Positions 53,413-63,592 of a stretch of 64,000 nucleotides of DNA are shown here, in pieces; positions within the stretch are counted from its first letter, which is position 1; each line of letters opens with the position of its first letter. The notes below the pieces were generated by a model. It made no database searches. It worked only from the letters and a program-made list of their open reading frames with translations, and was not told the DNA's origin. The position numbers and the translations under genes are program-made. This DNA is from CALFML01 sp044222245 (GTDB lineage Bacteria > Myxococcota_A > Polyangia > Palsa-1104 > JAEUJZ01). The stretch spans positions 1 through 64,000 of the forward strand of contig JBGANQ010000041.1 in the NCBI GenBank assembly GCA_044222245.1, read 5' to 3'.

Positions 53413-56400
53413 CCTGCCCCCCGCCGCGTGGAACGAGACTGCGGCCGACTTCCCCCACGACCGCTGCGTCCACGAGCTGTTCGCGGACCAGGTCCGCCGC
53501 ACCCCGGACGCGGTGGCGGTGGTCTATGGCGATGCGGCCCTGACCTATGCCGAGCTCGATCGCCGGGCCAACCAGCTGGCGCACCGGCTGCGCGCCAGCG
53601 GCGTCGGGCCCGATACGCTGGTCAGCCTGTGCGTGGAGCGCTCGCTGCACTTGGCGGTGGGCGTGCTGGGAATCTTGAAGGCGGGCGGCGCCTACGTACC
53701 CCTGGACCCGGCCTACCCGGCAGAGCGCCTGGCGCAGCTGCATGGGGACTCGCAGGCGGCGGTGCTGCTGACGCAGCGGGCGCTCCTGGGTCGCCTGCCG
53801 CAGCCGGCGGGCGCGCTCTTGCTGCTGGACGAGCCGACAGCCGACCCGTGGCCGCAGGATGCGCCGGCAGTGGCGATGAGCGCCGACTCTCTGGGCTACG
53901 TCATCTACACCTCCGGATCGACCGGTCGTCCCAAAGGGATCTGTCTGCCCCACCGCGCGCTGGTGAACCTGATCGTCTGGCACGAGCGCACGCTCCTGTG
54001 CGGCGTCAACACCCTGCAGTACGCCTCGCTGAGCTTTGACGCCAGCTTCCACGAGATGTTCGCTGCCTGGTGCTCGGGCGGGACGCTGTTCCTGCTCAGC
54101 GAAGAGGTCCGCCACGATCTCGGGGCGCTGGCGCGCTTCATCCACGCCCACCAGATCGAAAAGGTCATCCTCCCGGTCATCGTCCTGTCGCAGCTCGCCG
54201 AGCAGGTGCGCGGTCAGGAGCAGCTGCTCGGCAGCCTCAAGGAGCTCACCACCACCGGCGAGCAGCTGCAGATTACCGGGCCGATCATCCAGCTCTTCCG
54301 CCGGCTTCCCGGCTGCGCGTTTCACAACCACTACGGACCTTCCGAGAGCCATGTGGTGACCGCCTACACCCTGCCCGCCGATCCCGACGCCTGGGTGACC
54401 CACCCGCCGATCGGGCGGCCGATTGCCAACACCCGCATCTATCTGCTGGACGAGCAGCGCCGCCCAGTGCCGGTAGGCGCCACGGGCGAGCTGTATATAG
54501 GAGGCGTGTGCCTGGCGCGCTGCTACCTCGGTCAGCCCGAGCTCACCGCCAGCCGCTTTGTCGCCACCGGCGAGCTGCCCGCTGGCGAGACCCGGCTTTA
54601 CCGCACCGGCGATCTGGCGCGCTACCGGCCCGATGGCTGCCTGGAGTATCTAGGCCGCATCGATCACCAGGTCAAGATCCGCGGCTTCCGCATCGAGCTG
54701 GGTGAAGTCGAGACGGTGCTCAGCCAGCACCCGGGGGTGCGCGAGGTTGCGGTGCTGGCGCGCGAGGATGCGCCGGGGGAAAAGCGCCTGGTGGCCTATG
54801 TCGTGCCGGACTTCGCCGCCGCCACCTCGGGAGCCGCGCCGCTGCACGGCGAGCCGCTGCACGGCGAGCCGGTGCGCGCCCTGGGCGCTGACCTCCGCGC
54901 CCGGCTGCGCGAGAAGCTGCCCGACTACATGATCCCCTCCGCGCTCGTCATGCTGGCGGCGCTGCCGCTGACCCCCAACGGCAAGCTGGATCGCCGCGCG
55001 CTGCCGCCGCCCGGCCCCGCCCGCCCCGAGCTGGCCACCGCCTATCGCGCGCCGCGCACCGCGCTGGAGCGGGAGGTGACGGCGCTGTGGGAGCAGCTCC
55101 TGCACCTGGACGGCATCGGGGTCGAGGACAGCTTCTTCGATCTGGGCGGCAGCTCGATCCACGCGGCGCAGTTCCTGGCCCGGGTGCGCAGCGCCTACGG
55201 CATTGAGCTGACCTTTGCGCGCTTCTTCGCCCAGCCGACGGTGGCGGCGCTCGCCGCGGCGCTGCAAGAGCAGCGGCCGGAAGGGCCCGCCGCGGCGACG
55301 ATACCCATGGTGCCGCGCGAGGGCGGGCTGGCGCTCTCGCTGGCTCAGGAGCGGCTATATTATCTGTACCAGCTCGCTCCCGAAAGCCGCGCCTATAACT
55401 GTGCTTCCTGCTTTCACCTGCGCGGCACGCTGGATGAGCAGGGGCTGGAGCGCAGCCTGCAAGCGCTGGTGGCGCGGCATGAGATCCTGCGCACCCGCTT
55501 CAGCCAGCGCGACGGACGGCCGCTGCAGCTTATCGATTCACCGCCGCCGCCGCCGCCGCCGTCGCGCACCCTGGCGGTGGTGGATCTGCAGGCGCTGCCC
55601 GAAGCCGAGCGCCCGCTGGCCGCCCGCCGGCAGCTGGAAAAGGAGACGCAGCACCTGTTCAACCTGGAGCAGGGGCCGCTGTTCCGGGCCACGCTGTGGC
55701 GCCTCGGACCGGGCGAGCACTTCCTGCTGCTCAACTTCCACCACATCATCATCGATGGCTGGTCGATCGAGGTCGCGCTGCGCGAGCTGGCGCTGTATTA
55801 CAAAGCCTGGGTCACGCACACGCCGCCGGCGCTCGCCCCGCTTCCCATCCAGTATGCCGACTACGCGGCGTGGCAGCTGCAGCAGGCCGACAGCGCCGCC
55901 CAGCGCGAGCTTGTCGGCTGGTGGAAGCAGAAGCTGCAGGGCGCGGCGCCGCTCCTCCAGCTGCCCACCGATCATCGGCGCCCCGCAGTGCAAAGCTTCC
56001 GCGGCGCCACGGTGGCATTTGCCATCGACGCCCCGCTGACCGCGGCGCTGCGCGAGCTGGCGGCGCGCAGCGGCATGACCCTGTCCATGGTGCTGCTGGC
56101 CGCGTACGCGGCGCTCTTGCATCGCTACACCCGCAGCGAAGACCTGCTCATCGGCATCCCCAGTGCCAGCCGCCATCGCGTCGAGCTGGAAGGAGTGCTG
56201 GGATTTTTCATCAACACCCTGCCGCTGCGCATCGATCTGTCGGGCGGGCCTTCTTTTGCCGAGCTGCTCGGTCGGGTGCGCGCCACCGCGATCGAGGCCT
56301 ACGAGCGCGACGCAGCCCCGTTTGAGCAGATCGTCAAGGAGCTGCGCCCCGAGCGCGATCCCGCCTACAACCCGGTGGTGCAGCTCGGCTTTGCGCCGCA

Positions 56401-59400
56401 GCCGCCGGCCGAGCGCGCCCTGGCGCTGCCCGGGCTGCAGGCCGAGCACGTAGAGGTCGATGCCCAGAAGACGGTCTTCGATCTGACCCTTTACCTTTGG
56501 GAGGAGCCGACCCGCACCGCCGCCCTCTTTGAGTACAGCACCGACCTGTTCACGCCTGCAACGATCGCCCGCCTCGCCGAGCAGTATGTCCTGCTGCTGC
56601 GTGCCGCGCTAAAGGACGCGCAGCAGCAGGTCGCGGCCCTGCCGCTGCTGTCCGCTGCAGAGCGCGACAAGATCCTGCAGCAGTGGAACCCGCCCCCCAG
56701 CGCCCCGGCGGCCGCGCCGAGCCTGTATGAGCTGTTTGCGGCGCAGGCGGCGCGCGCGCCCGCGGCGCCGGCGGTGGTGATGGATGCAGTCACGGTGACC
56801 TACGGGGAGCTCGACCAGCGGGCGAGCCAGCTGGCGCAGCTGCTGCAGGCGCTGGAGCTGCCTGCAGAGACGCCGATTGGGGTGTGCCTGGAGCGCTCTG
56901 TGGATCTGATCGTGGCGTTTCTGGGCATCCTCAAGGCTGGCGGGGTGTACACGCCGCTCGACCCCGGCTACCCCCAGAGCCGACTGCACTACATGCTCGC
57001 TGACAGCGCCGCGCCCGTGGTCCTCACCTCGGCCCGCCATGCCGAGCTGCTCGCCGGCGCTGGAGCTCGGGTCCTGTGTCTGGACACGCCGGCCGCGGCG
57101 CTTGCCGCGACGGCCGAGCGCCGTCCGCCCCCGGTGGCGCCAGGTCAGGCCGCCTACCTGATCTATACCTCGGGCTCCTCCGGCCGGCCCAAGGGAGTGG
57201 TCATCGAGCACCGCAGCGCGGTCGCCTTTGTCCGCGCCCAGCAGGCGGTGGTCGGGGTCACCGCAGAGTCACGAGTCCTACACCTGGCCTCGCCGAGCTT
57301 CGACGCCTCGGTATGGGAGCTGCTGCTGGCGCTGACCGCCGGCGCCGCGCTGTTCCCGGTGCCGGTGGCGGCGACGCTCCCCGGGCCCGAGCTGTGTCGG
57401 TTCCTGCGCCAGCACCGCATCTCGATCGCCTTCCTGGCGCCGGCGGCGCTGGCGCAGCTGCCGCGGGAGGAGCTGCCCGAGCTGACCACCCTGCTCACCG
57501 GTGGCGAGGCCTGTCCCGCTGCGCAGGTCCAGCGCTGGGCCCCCGGGCGCCGCTTCATCAACGCCTACGGACCCACCGAGGCCACGGTCTGCGCGACGAT
57601 GCAGGTGTGCACCCCGGGCCCCGAGGCGCCGGCCATCGGCGTGCCGCTGACCAACGCGCGCGTGTACGTCCTGGATGCCGCCGGCCAGCTGCTTCCCACC
57701 GGCGTTCCCGGAGAGCTCTACCTTGGCGGTGCGAGCCTCGCCCGCGGCTACCTGAACCAGCCCGAGCTGACGGCGCAGCGGTTTCTCCCCGATCCCTTTG
57801 CGGCGCCCGGCGCCCGCATGTACCGGACCGGCGACCTGGGGCGGTGGCGCGCCGATGGGAGCCTGGAGTTTTTGGGCCGCCTGGATGATCAGATCAAGCT
57901 GCGCGGCTTGCGCATCGAGCTCGGTGAGATCGAGTCCGTCCTGCGCGAGCAGCCGCTGATCGCGGCGGCGGCGGTGGTCCTGCGCGAGGAGCGGGACGGT
58001 GATCGGCGGCTGGTCGCCTACCTGGTCCCGCGCGCCGGCGCGCCGACCGCCGCCCCGGCGGCAGCCCCCGCCACGCTGAAGGAGCAGCTGGTCGGCGACT
58101 GGCTGCGCCTCTATGAAGACGTCTACAAGCGGGCCGACGCCGCCGGCGACCCGACCTTCAATATCGAAGGCTGGAACAGCAGCTTCACCGGCCAGCCGAT
58201 CCCGGCGGCGCAGATGAGCGCCTGGGTGGCGAGCACGGTGGCGCGGCTGCAGGCGCTGGCGCCGCGGCGGGTGCTGGAGCTTGGCAGCGGCAGCGGCCTG
58301 CTCTTGTTCAAGGTGGCCCCGAGCTGCGCGCAGTATCTGGGGACGGATTTCTCGCCGGCCGCGGTGGCGCGCCTTGGGCAGCTGGTGGCGGCGCGCGGGC
58401 TGACCCAGGTGACGCTGCAGCAGCGCGAGGCGAACCAGCTGGCCGACCTGCCCGAGAAGAGCTTTGACACCATCATCCTGAACTCGGTCGTGCAGTACTT
58501 TCCCGGGCTCGCCTACCTGCGCGAGGTGCTGGGCGGCGCCGTGCGCGCCCTGACCGCGCCGGGGGTGATCTTCATTGGCGATGTGCGCAGCCTGCCGCTG
58601 CGCGAGGCGTTTCACGCTGCGGTGCAGCTCTACCAGGCGGCGCCGCAGACCGCCGCCGCGGCCCTGCGCGACAAGACCAGCCGCGCTGCCAGCAGTGACC
58701 GCGAGCTGCTGCTTGCGCCCGAGTTCTTCACCGCGCTGGCGTCCGAGCTGGGACCGCAGGTGCATGCCGAGGTCTGGCTCAAGCGCGGCCGCGGCAGCGA
58801 TGAGATGACGCGCTACCGCTACGATGTGGTGCTGTTTGTCGGCTGCGCGGCGCCGGCGGTCGAGCCGAGCGCCACGCGCCACTGGGCCGCGGTGGACGCC
58901 TCGGTTGCCGGGCTGCAGGCGTGGCTCACGCAGGCCAGGCCGCAGGTCGCCGAGATCCTGGCGATTCCCAACGCGCGGCTCGCTGGCGACTGGCAGGCGC
59001 TGCAGCGGCTGCAGCAGGCGCCCGACTGCAGCTGCGACGAGCTTGCGGCCGCCCTGGCGCCGGCGGTGGCGGCCGCGGTGGCCCCCGAGGATCTGTGGCA
59101 GCTCGGGGAGCAGCTCGGCTACGCCGTGCGCATCACCTACTCGGCAACCGGCGGCCCCGCCTGCATGGACGTACTGTTCGAGCGCGCGGCGGCTGCTCCC
59201 TACCCGCGCCCGTGGCGACCCGCCCCCCGGCAGCCGGCCGCCCGCGAGCGCGCGGACGACTATGCCAACGATCCGCTGCGCGCCAAACAGGACCGGGATC
59301 TCATCCCGCAGGTGCGCGAGGCCCTCTTGCGCAAGCTGCCTGCGTATATGATTCCCGCCGCCTTCGTCGTGCTCGATGAGCTGCCGCTGACCGCCAGCGG

Positions 59401-62400
59401 CAAGCTGGATCGCAAGCGCCTGCGCGCCCCCGCCGAGCTCCGCCCCGAGCTCGGGCGCGACTATGTCGCCCCGACGACCGCCTTGCACAGCGAGCTTGTC
59501 GCGATCTGGCGCACGGTGCTGGGAGTCGAGCGCATCGGAATTCATGATCCGTTCTTCGAGCTGGGCGGTCACTCCCTGCTGCTGCCGCAGGTGCGCGCGG
59601 CCATCGCGACCCGGCTGGGTATCCAGGTGCCGGTCATCAAGCTGCTGCAGTGCGCGACCGTGAGCGCGCTTGCCGCATACCTGCAGGCGAGCGCCGAGCC
59701 GGAGGCGCCGGCCGTGCCGCCGCCGCGCCCCGAGGTCGCCGCGTCCGCCGCCGCGAGCCGCGCGGTGGCCGTGATAGGTCTTGCCGGGCGGTTCCCCCAA
59801 GCCGCCGATGTCGAGGAGCTGTGGCAGAACCTGGCCAGCGGGCGGGAGTGCCTGACCTTCTTTACGCCGGCCGAGCTGGCAGAGCAGGGCATCGAGCCGG
59901 AGCTGCTCCGCTCGCCGCGCCTGGTGCCTGCCTGCGGCGTACTAGAGGAGGCGATGGGCTTTGACGCGGGCTTTTTCGGCTGCGGTCCCAAAGAGGCGCT
60001 GTACATGGACCCGCAGCACCGCGCGTTTCTTGAGTGCGCGTGGGCCGGACTGGAGGATGCGGGGTACACCGCGCCGACCTATGATGGCGCGATCGGCGTG
60101 TTTGCTGGCGCCGAGGCCCCGCGCTACTGGCTGGAGCGGCTCGGCCTGCACGGCGGACCGTGGAACGCCGAGGACTATCAGGCGGTGCACGGCAACCTGC
60201 CCGACAACCTCACCACGCGGGTGGCCGACCAGCTTGGCCTGCGCGGCCCGGCGATCACGGTGGCCACTGCTTGCTCGACCTCGCTGGTCGCCATCCACCT
60301 GGCCTGCCAGCAGCTGCTGGCGGCGCAGTGCGACCTGGCGCTGGCCGGCGGCGTGGGAGTCCACTCGCCGTTCGCGCCGGGGCACCTGTATCAGGACGGC
60401 GGCCTGATGTCGCGCAGCGGTCACTGCCGCCCCTTTGACGCCGCCGCCGAGGGCATCGTCAGCGGCAGCGGGGTCGCGGTGGTGGTGCTCAAGCGGCTCG
60501 AAGATGCGCTGCGCGATGGCGATCACATAAGAGCGGTGATCCGCGGCTCGGCGATCAACAACGACGGCGGCAACAAGGCCAGCTACCTGGCGCCGAGCGT
60601 CGAGGGCCAGCTGGCGGTGCTGCGCAAGGCCTACGCTTCGGCGGACGTCGATCCCGCGACCGTGTCGTACATAGAGGCGCACGGCACAGCGACCCGGCTG
60701 GGCGATCTGGTCGAGTTTACGGCGCTGCGCCGCGCCTTCGCGGAGCGCACCGAGCGGCGGCAGTTCTGCGCGCTCGGCTCGGTCAAGAGCAACCTGGGTC
60801 ACCTGGGTGCCGCGGCAGGTGTGACCGGTCTTATCAAGGCGACGCTGGCGCTGGAGCGCGGGCTCATTCCGCCCACCCTTCACTTTACCGCACCGCCGGC
60901 CGAGCTCGAGCTGCAGGACAGTCCGTTTTTCGTCCATGCGCAGCCGCGCCCCTGGCCGGCGGCAGCGCAGCCGCGCCGCGCCGGGGTCAGCGCCTTCGGG
61001 GTCGGCGGCACCAACGCCCACGTCGTGCTGGAGCAAGCGCCGGCGATCCCGGCGGCGGGCCGCGCCCGCGGCGTGCAGCTGCTGCTCTTGTCGGCGCGCA
61101 CCCCCTGGGCGCTGGACGAGGCGACGCGGCGGCTCGCCGCGCACCTGCAGCAGCACCCCGAGCAGCCCCTGCCCGATGTCGCCTATACGCTGCAGCGCGG
61201 CCGCGCCCACCTGCAGCACCGGCGGGCGGTCATCGCCAGCGACGCCGCTGCTGCCAGCGCCCGGCTGAGCGCGGCGGAGCCGACGCTGGTAGCGACCGGC
61301 AGCGTGCCGGCGCGGCCGCCCAAGCTGGTGTTCATGTTCCCCGGCGGCGGCACGCAGCGGGTGCAGATGGGAAGGGAGCTCTATGAGCAGGAGCCGGTCT
61401 ACCGGGAGGCGCTGGCGCGCTGCGCGCGGCTGTTTCAAAACGAGCTTGGCTGCGACCTGCTCGCGCTGCTGTTCCCGCCGCCGGGCGACGAGCCGGCGGC
61501 GGCGGCGGCGCTGCTGCGCCCCTCGCTGAACAACGCGGCGATCTTCGCCACCGAGTTTGCGCTGACCGAGCTGCTCCAATCCTGGGGGCTGCGGCCGGCT
61601 GCGGTGACCGGTCACAGCCTGGGCGAGTACGCGGCGGCGTGCCTGTCGGGGGTGCTGCGCCTGGAGGACGCGGTGGCCCTGGTCGCCCTGCGCGGGCGCA
61701 TCTATGACGAGCTGACCGGCGGGGCGACAATGAGCGTGCTGCTGCCCGAGGCGACCCTGCGCGCGCGGCTGGGCAGCGGGGTCGAGCTCGCGGCAGTCAA
61801 CGGTCCGGCTTCCTGTGTGGTCGCCGGCGAGCGCGCCGCCGTGCTGCGGCTGCAGGCGGAGCTCGCTGCGGAGGGGCATGAGGCGCGCCTGCTGGCGATC
61901 GACTGCGCGGCGCACTGCTCGAGCGTCGAGCCCCACCTGCCGCGCCTCACCGCGCGGGCGGCGACCCTGGACCTGCAGGCGCCGCGCATTCCCATCGTGT
62001 CCAACCTCACCGGCGGCTACCTGAGCGAGAAGCAGGCGCGCGACCCAGCGCACTGGGCCGCCCACCTGCGTGGGACGGTGCGCTTTGCCGCCGGACTTGC
62101 GACCTTGCTCGCCGACCCGGACGCGGTGTTCCTGGAGGTCGGGCCCGGCTGGACGCTGAGCACCCTGTGCCGCCGCCATCCCGACGCCGGGGCCGAGCGG
62201 GTGGCGGTGGCCAGCCTGGCCAGCGCCGGCTCGGGCCGCTCGGATCTGGAGGTGCTGCTGTTGGCGCTGGGGCAGCTGCACTGCACAGGGGTGGCGGTGG
62301 ACTGGCAGCGCTTCTCTGCCACCGAGCAGCGCCGCCGGGTGCCGCTGCCCACGTATCCGTTTGAGCGGACTTTATACGACCTGGGAACGCGCGCGGTGCG

Positions 62401-63592
62401 GACCGGGGCGGCGCTGCCGGCGGTGCCGCCGCTTGCTCGCGCCGTCGGGACCGCGGTGCTGCGTTCGCTGCCGCCGCTCGCCCCCCGGGATGCGCTGGCG
62501 CAGCGGCTGGCCGCGCTGTGGTCCGAGGCGCTCGGGTTCAGCCCGCGCGATGGCGACAACTTCTTTGATCACGGAGGCAACTCCTTTGTCGCCGTCCAGC
62601 TGAGCTCCAAGGTGCGCGATGAGCTGAACATCGCTCTGCCGCTGCACACCCTGGTCCAGCACCCGACCTTCGCGGCGCTGCTGGAGTACGTGCGCGCGCT
62701 GCCCAGCGCCGCCGGCGGGCCGGCGGGCCGCCGCGAGCTGCCCGCGCCCGAGCCCGCGCCTGCTGCCGCCTCCCTGCTGGTCGAGTTCAACCGCGGCGCC
62801 GCCACGCAGCTGCCGCTGTTTCTCATCCAGCCGATCGGCGGCACCGTGTTTACCTACGCCGCCCTGGCCCGCGCCCTGCATCCCAGCCTGCCGGTCTACG
62901 GGGTGCGCGCCTCGGGCATGGAGGCCGGTGAGGAGGTGCTCACCGCGCTGCCGCAGATCGTCGCCCGCTACCTGGAGAGCCTGCGCGCCGTGCAGCCGCG
63001 CGGTCCCTACCGCCTGGGTGGTCACTCCGCTGGCGGCATCATCGCCTTTGCCATCGCCGCGCAGCTCCTGGCGGAGGGTGAGCAGGTGAGCTGGCTGCTG
63101 CTGCTCGATAGCGCCTCGCTGCCCCAGATGCGGCGCACCGCGGCCCTGCCGCTCGCGCAGCTGCTCGCCGAGCTCGATCGCGGCGGCAGCGCGCCGAGCG
63201 AGGGTCAGCTGAGCCTGCGCGCGGCGCTGCAGGCCGACACGCCATTCCGGGCGATCGCGCTCGGGACGCTGCAGGCCCTGGCCGGGGCGCAGCTGGGACC
63301 CTTGCCGGTCCGCCTGACCTATGTGCTGGCCCGCGATGAGCCCGGCCCGCTCGACGCGCAGCGGGCGGCGTTCTGGCTGGCCATGACCGAGCAGAGCTTC
63401 GCGCTGCAGCGGGTCGCCGGCACACACTTCACCATGATGGAGCCGCAGCAGCTGACCCCCATCGTCGAGCTCTGTCACGAGCAGCTGCTCGGCCGCCGCG
63501 CCGCCGACCCGGCCAGCGACCTGGGTGAGCCGCGGCGGGTCGCTAGCTCGCAGCAAGGCCGCGCCGTCCCGGGCCCACCGGACTTAGGATGA
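53399..63592 (+). CDS. Hybrid NRPS-PKS: A-PCP-C-A(nMT)-PCP-KS-AT-ACP-TE
   Basis: The product is 3,397 aa from the ATG at 53399 (GGGGGAA upstream). Domains with key residues: A1 (about 20-545, YTSGSTGRPKG); PCP1 (S585); C (HHIIIDG, H781-H782); A2 (about 1105-2010) interrupted at about 1545-1960 by an N-methyltransferase (VLELGSGSGLLLF); PCP2 (S2059); KS (C2292 in ACSTSL, EAHGT, KSNLGH); AT (S2740 in GHSLGEY, catalytic H2839); ACP (S3062); TE (S3210 in GGHSAGG). All domains look active. By alignment to GrsA numbering I read the A1 pocket as D-A-H-I-T-T-H-V-V-K, sharing five positions with proline codes, and A2 as D-A-W-F-L-G-A-V-C-K, close to leucine/phenylalanine codes. No ketoreductase is present. 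Predicted product: amino acid 1, then N-methyl hydrophobic amino acid 2, then one unreduced ketide. No MbtH, transporter or resistance gene adjoins. Confidence 0.93.
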   Translation: MSTTSLPPAAWNETAADFPHDRCVHELFADQVRRTPDAVAVVYGDAALTYAELDRRANQLAHRLRASGVGPDTLVSLCVERSLHLAVGVLGILKAGGAYVPLDPAYPAERLAQLHGDSQAAVLLTQRALLGRLPQPAGALLLLDEPTADPWPQDAPAVAMSADSLGYVIYTSGSTGRPKGICLPHRALVNLIVWHERTLLCGVNTLQYASLSFDASFHEMFAAWCSGGTLFLLSEEVRHDLGALARFIHAHQIEKVILPVIVLSQLAEQVRGQEQLLGSLKELTTTGEQLQITGPIIQLFRRLPGCAFHNHYGPSESHVVTAYTLPADPDAWVTHPPIGRPIANTRIYLLDEQRRPVPVGATGELYIGGVCLARCYLGQPELTASRFVATGELPAGETRLYRTGDLARYRPDGCLEYLGRIDHQVKIRGFRIELGEVETVLSQHPGVREVAVLAREDAPGEKRLVAYVVPDFAAATSGAAPLHGEPLHGEPVRALGADLRARLREKLPDYMIPSALVMLAALPLTPNGKLDRRALPPPGPARPELATAYRAPRTALEREVTALWEQLLHLDGIGVEDSFFDLGGSSIHAAQFLARVRSAYGIELTFARFFAQPTVAALAAALQEQRPEGPAAATIPMVPREGGLALSLAQERLYYLYQLAPESRAYNCASCFHLRGTLDEQGLERSLQALVARHEILRTRFSQRDGRPLQLIDSPPPPPPPSRTLAVVDLQALPEAERPLAARRQLEKETQHLFNLEQGPLFRATLWRLGPGEHFLLLNFHHIIIDGWSIEVALRELALYYKAWVTHTPPALAPLPIQYADYAAWQLQQADSAAQRELVGWWKQKLQGAAPLLQLPTDHRRPAVQSFRGATVAFAIDAPLTAALRELAARSGMTLSMVLLAAYAALLHRYTRSEDLLIGIPSASRHRVELEGVLGFFINTLPLRIDLSGGPSFAELLGRVRATAIEAYERDAAPFEQIVKELRPERDPAYNPVVQLGFAPQPPAERALALPGLQAEHVEVDAQKTVFDLTLYLWEEPTRTAALFEYSTDLFTPATIARLAEQYVLLLRAALKDAQQQVAALPLLSAAERDKILQQWNPPPSAPAAAPSLYELFAAQAARAPAAPAVVMDAVTVTYGELDQRASQLAQLLQALELPAETPIGVCLERSVDLIVAFLGILKAGGVYTPLDPGYPQSRLHYMLADSAAPVVLTSARHAELLAGAGARVLCLDTPAAALAATAERRPPPVAPGQAAYLIYTSGSSGRPKGVVIEHRSAVAFVRAQQAVVGVTAESRVLHLASPSFDASVWELLLALTAGAALFPVPVAATLPGPELCRFLRQHRISIAFLAPAALAQLPREELPELTTLLTGGEACPAAQVQRWAPGRRFINAYGPTEATVCATMQVCTPGPEAPAIGVPLTNARVYVLDAAGQLLPTGVPGELYLGGASLARGYLNQPELTAQRFLPDPFAAPGARMYRTGDLGRWRADGSLEFLGRLDDQIKLRGLRIELGEIESVLREQPLIAAAAVVLREERDGDRRLVAYLVPRAGAPTAAPAAAPATLKEQLVGDWLRLYEDVYKRADAAGDPTFNIEGWNSSFTGQPIPAAQMSAWVASTVARLQALAPRRVLELGSGSGLLLFKVAPSCAQYLGTDFSPAAVARLGQLVAARGLTQVTLQQREANQLADLPEKSFDTIILNSVVQYFPGLAYLREVLGGAVRALTAPGVIFIGDVRSLPLREAFHAAVQLYQAAPQTAAAALRDKTSRAASSDRELLLAPEFFTALASELGPQVHAEVWLKRGRGSDEMTRYRYDVVLFVGCAAPAVEPSATRHWAAVDASVAGLQAWLTQARPQVAEILAIPNARLAGDWQALQRLQQAPDCSCDELAAALAPAVAAAVAPEDLWQLGEQLGYAVRITYSATGGPACMDVLFERAAAAPYPRPWRPAPRQPAARERADDYANDPLRAKQDRDLIPQVREALLRKLPAYMIPAAFVVLDELPLTASGKLDRKRLRAPAELRPELGRDYVAPTTALHSELVAIWRTVLGVERIGIHDPFFELGGHSLLLPQVRAAIATRLGIQVPVIKLLQCATVSALAAYLQASAEPEAPAVPPPRPEVAASAAASRAVAVIGLAGRFPQAADVEELWQNLASGRECLTFFTPAELAEQGIEPELLRSPRLVPACGVLEEAMGFDAGFFGCGPKEALYMDPQHRAFLECAWAGLEDAGYTAPTYDGAIGVFAGAEAPRYWLERLGLHGGPWNAEDYQAVHGNLPDNLTTRVADQLGLRGPAITVATACSTSLVAIHLACQQLLAAQCDLALAGGVGVHSPFAPGHLYQDGGLMSRSGHCRPFDAAAEGIVSGSGVAVVVLKRLEDALRDGDHIRAVIRGSAINNDGGNKASYLAPSVEGQLAVLRKAYASADVDPATVSYIEAHGTATRLGDLVEFTALRRAFAERTERRQFCALGSVKSNLGHLGAAAGVTGLIKATLALERGLIPPTLHFTAPPAELELQDSPFFVHAQPRPWPAAAQPRRAGVSAFGVGGTNAHVVLEQAPAIPAAGRARGVQLLLLSARTPWALDEATRRLAAHLQQHPEQPLPDVAYTLQRGRAHLQHRRAVIASDAAAASARLSAAEPTLVATGSVPARPPKLVFMFPGGGTQRVQMGRELYEQEPVYREALARCARLFQNELGCDLLALLFPPPGDEPAAAAALLRPSLNNAAIFATEFALTELLQSWGLRPAAVTGHSLGEYAAACLSGVLRLEDAVALVALRGRIYDELTGGATMSVLLPEATLRARLGSGVELAAVNGPASCVVAGERAAVLRLQAELAAEGHEARLLAIDCAAHCSSVEPHLPRLTARAATLDLQAPRIPIVSNLTGGYLSEKQARDPAHWAAHLRGTVRFAAGLATLLADPDAVFLEVGPGWTLSTLCRRHPDAGAERVAVASLASAGSGRSDLEVLLLALGQLHCTGVAVDWQRFSATEQRRRVPLPTYPFERTLYDLGTRAVRTGAALPAVPPLARAVGTAVLRSLPPLAPRDALAQRLAALWSEALGFSPRDGDNFFDHGGNSFVAVQLSSKVRDELNIALPLHTLVQHPTFAALLEYVRALPSAAGGPAGRRELPAPEPAPAAASLLVEFNRGAATQLPLFLIQPIGGTVFTYAALARALHPSLPVYGVRASGMEAGEEVLTALPQIVARYLESLRAVQPRGPYRLGGHSAGGIIAFAIAAQLLAEGEQVSWLLLLDSASLPQMRRTAALPLAQLLAELDRGGSAPSEGQLSLRAALQADTPFRAIALGTLQALAGAQLGPLPVRLTYVLARDEPGPLDAQRAAFWLAMTEQSFALQRVAGTHFTMMEPQQLTPIVELCHEQLLGRRAADPASDLGEPRRVASSQQGRAVPGPPDLG

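Noticed and set aside
57278..59800. 840-aa open frame on the minus strand opposite the NRPS
   Set aside because: Shadow of the adenylation and methyltransferase codons; low-complexity sequence.
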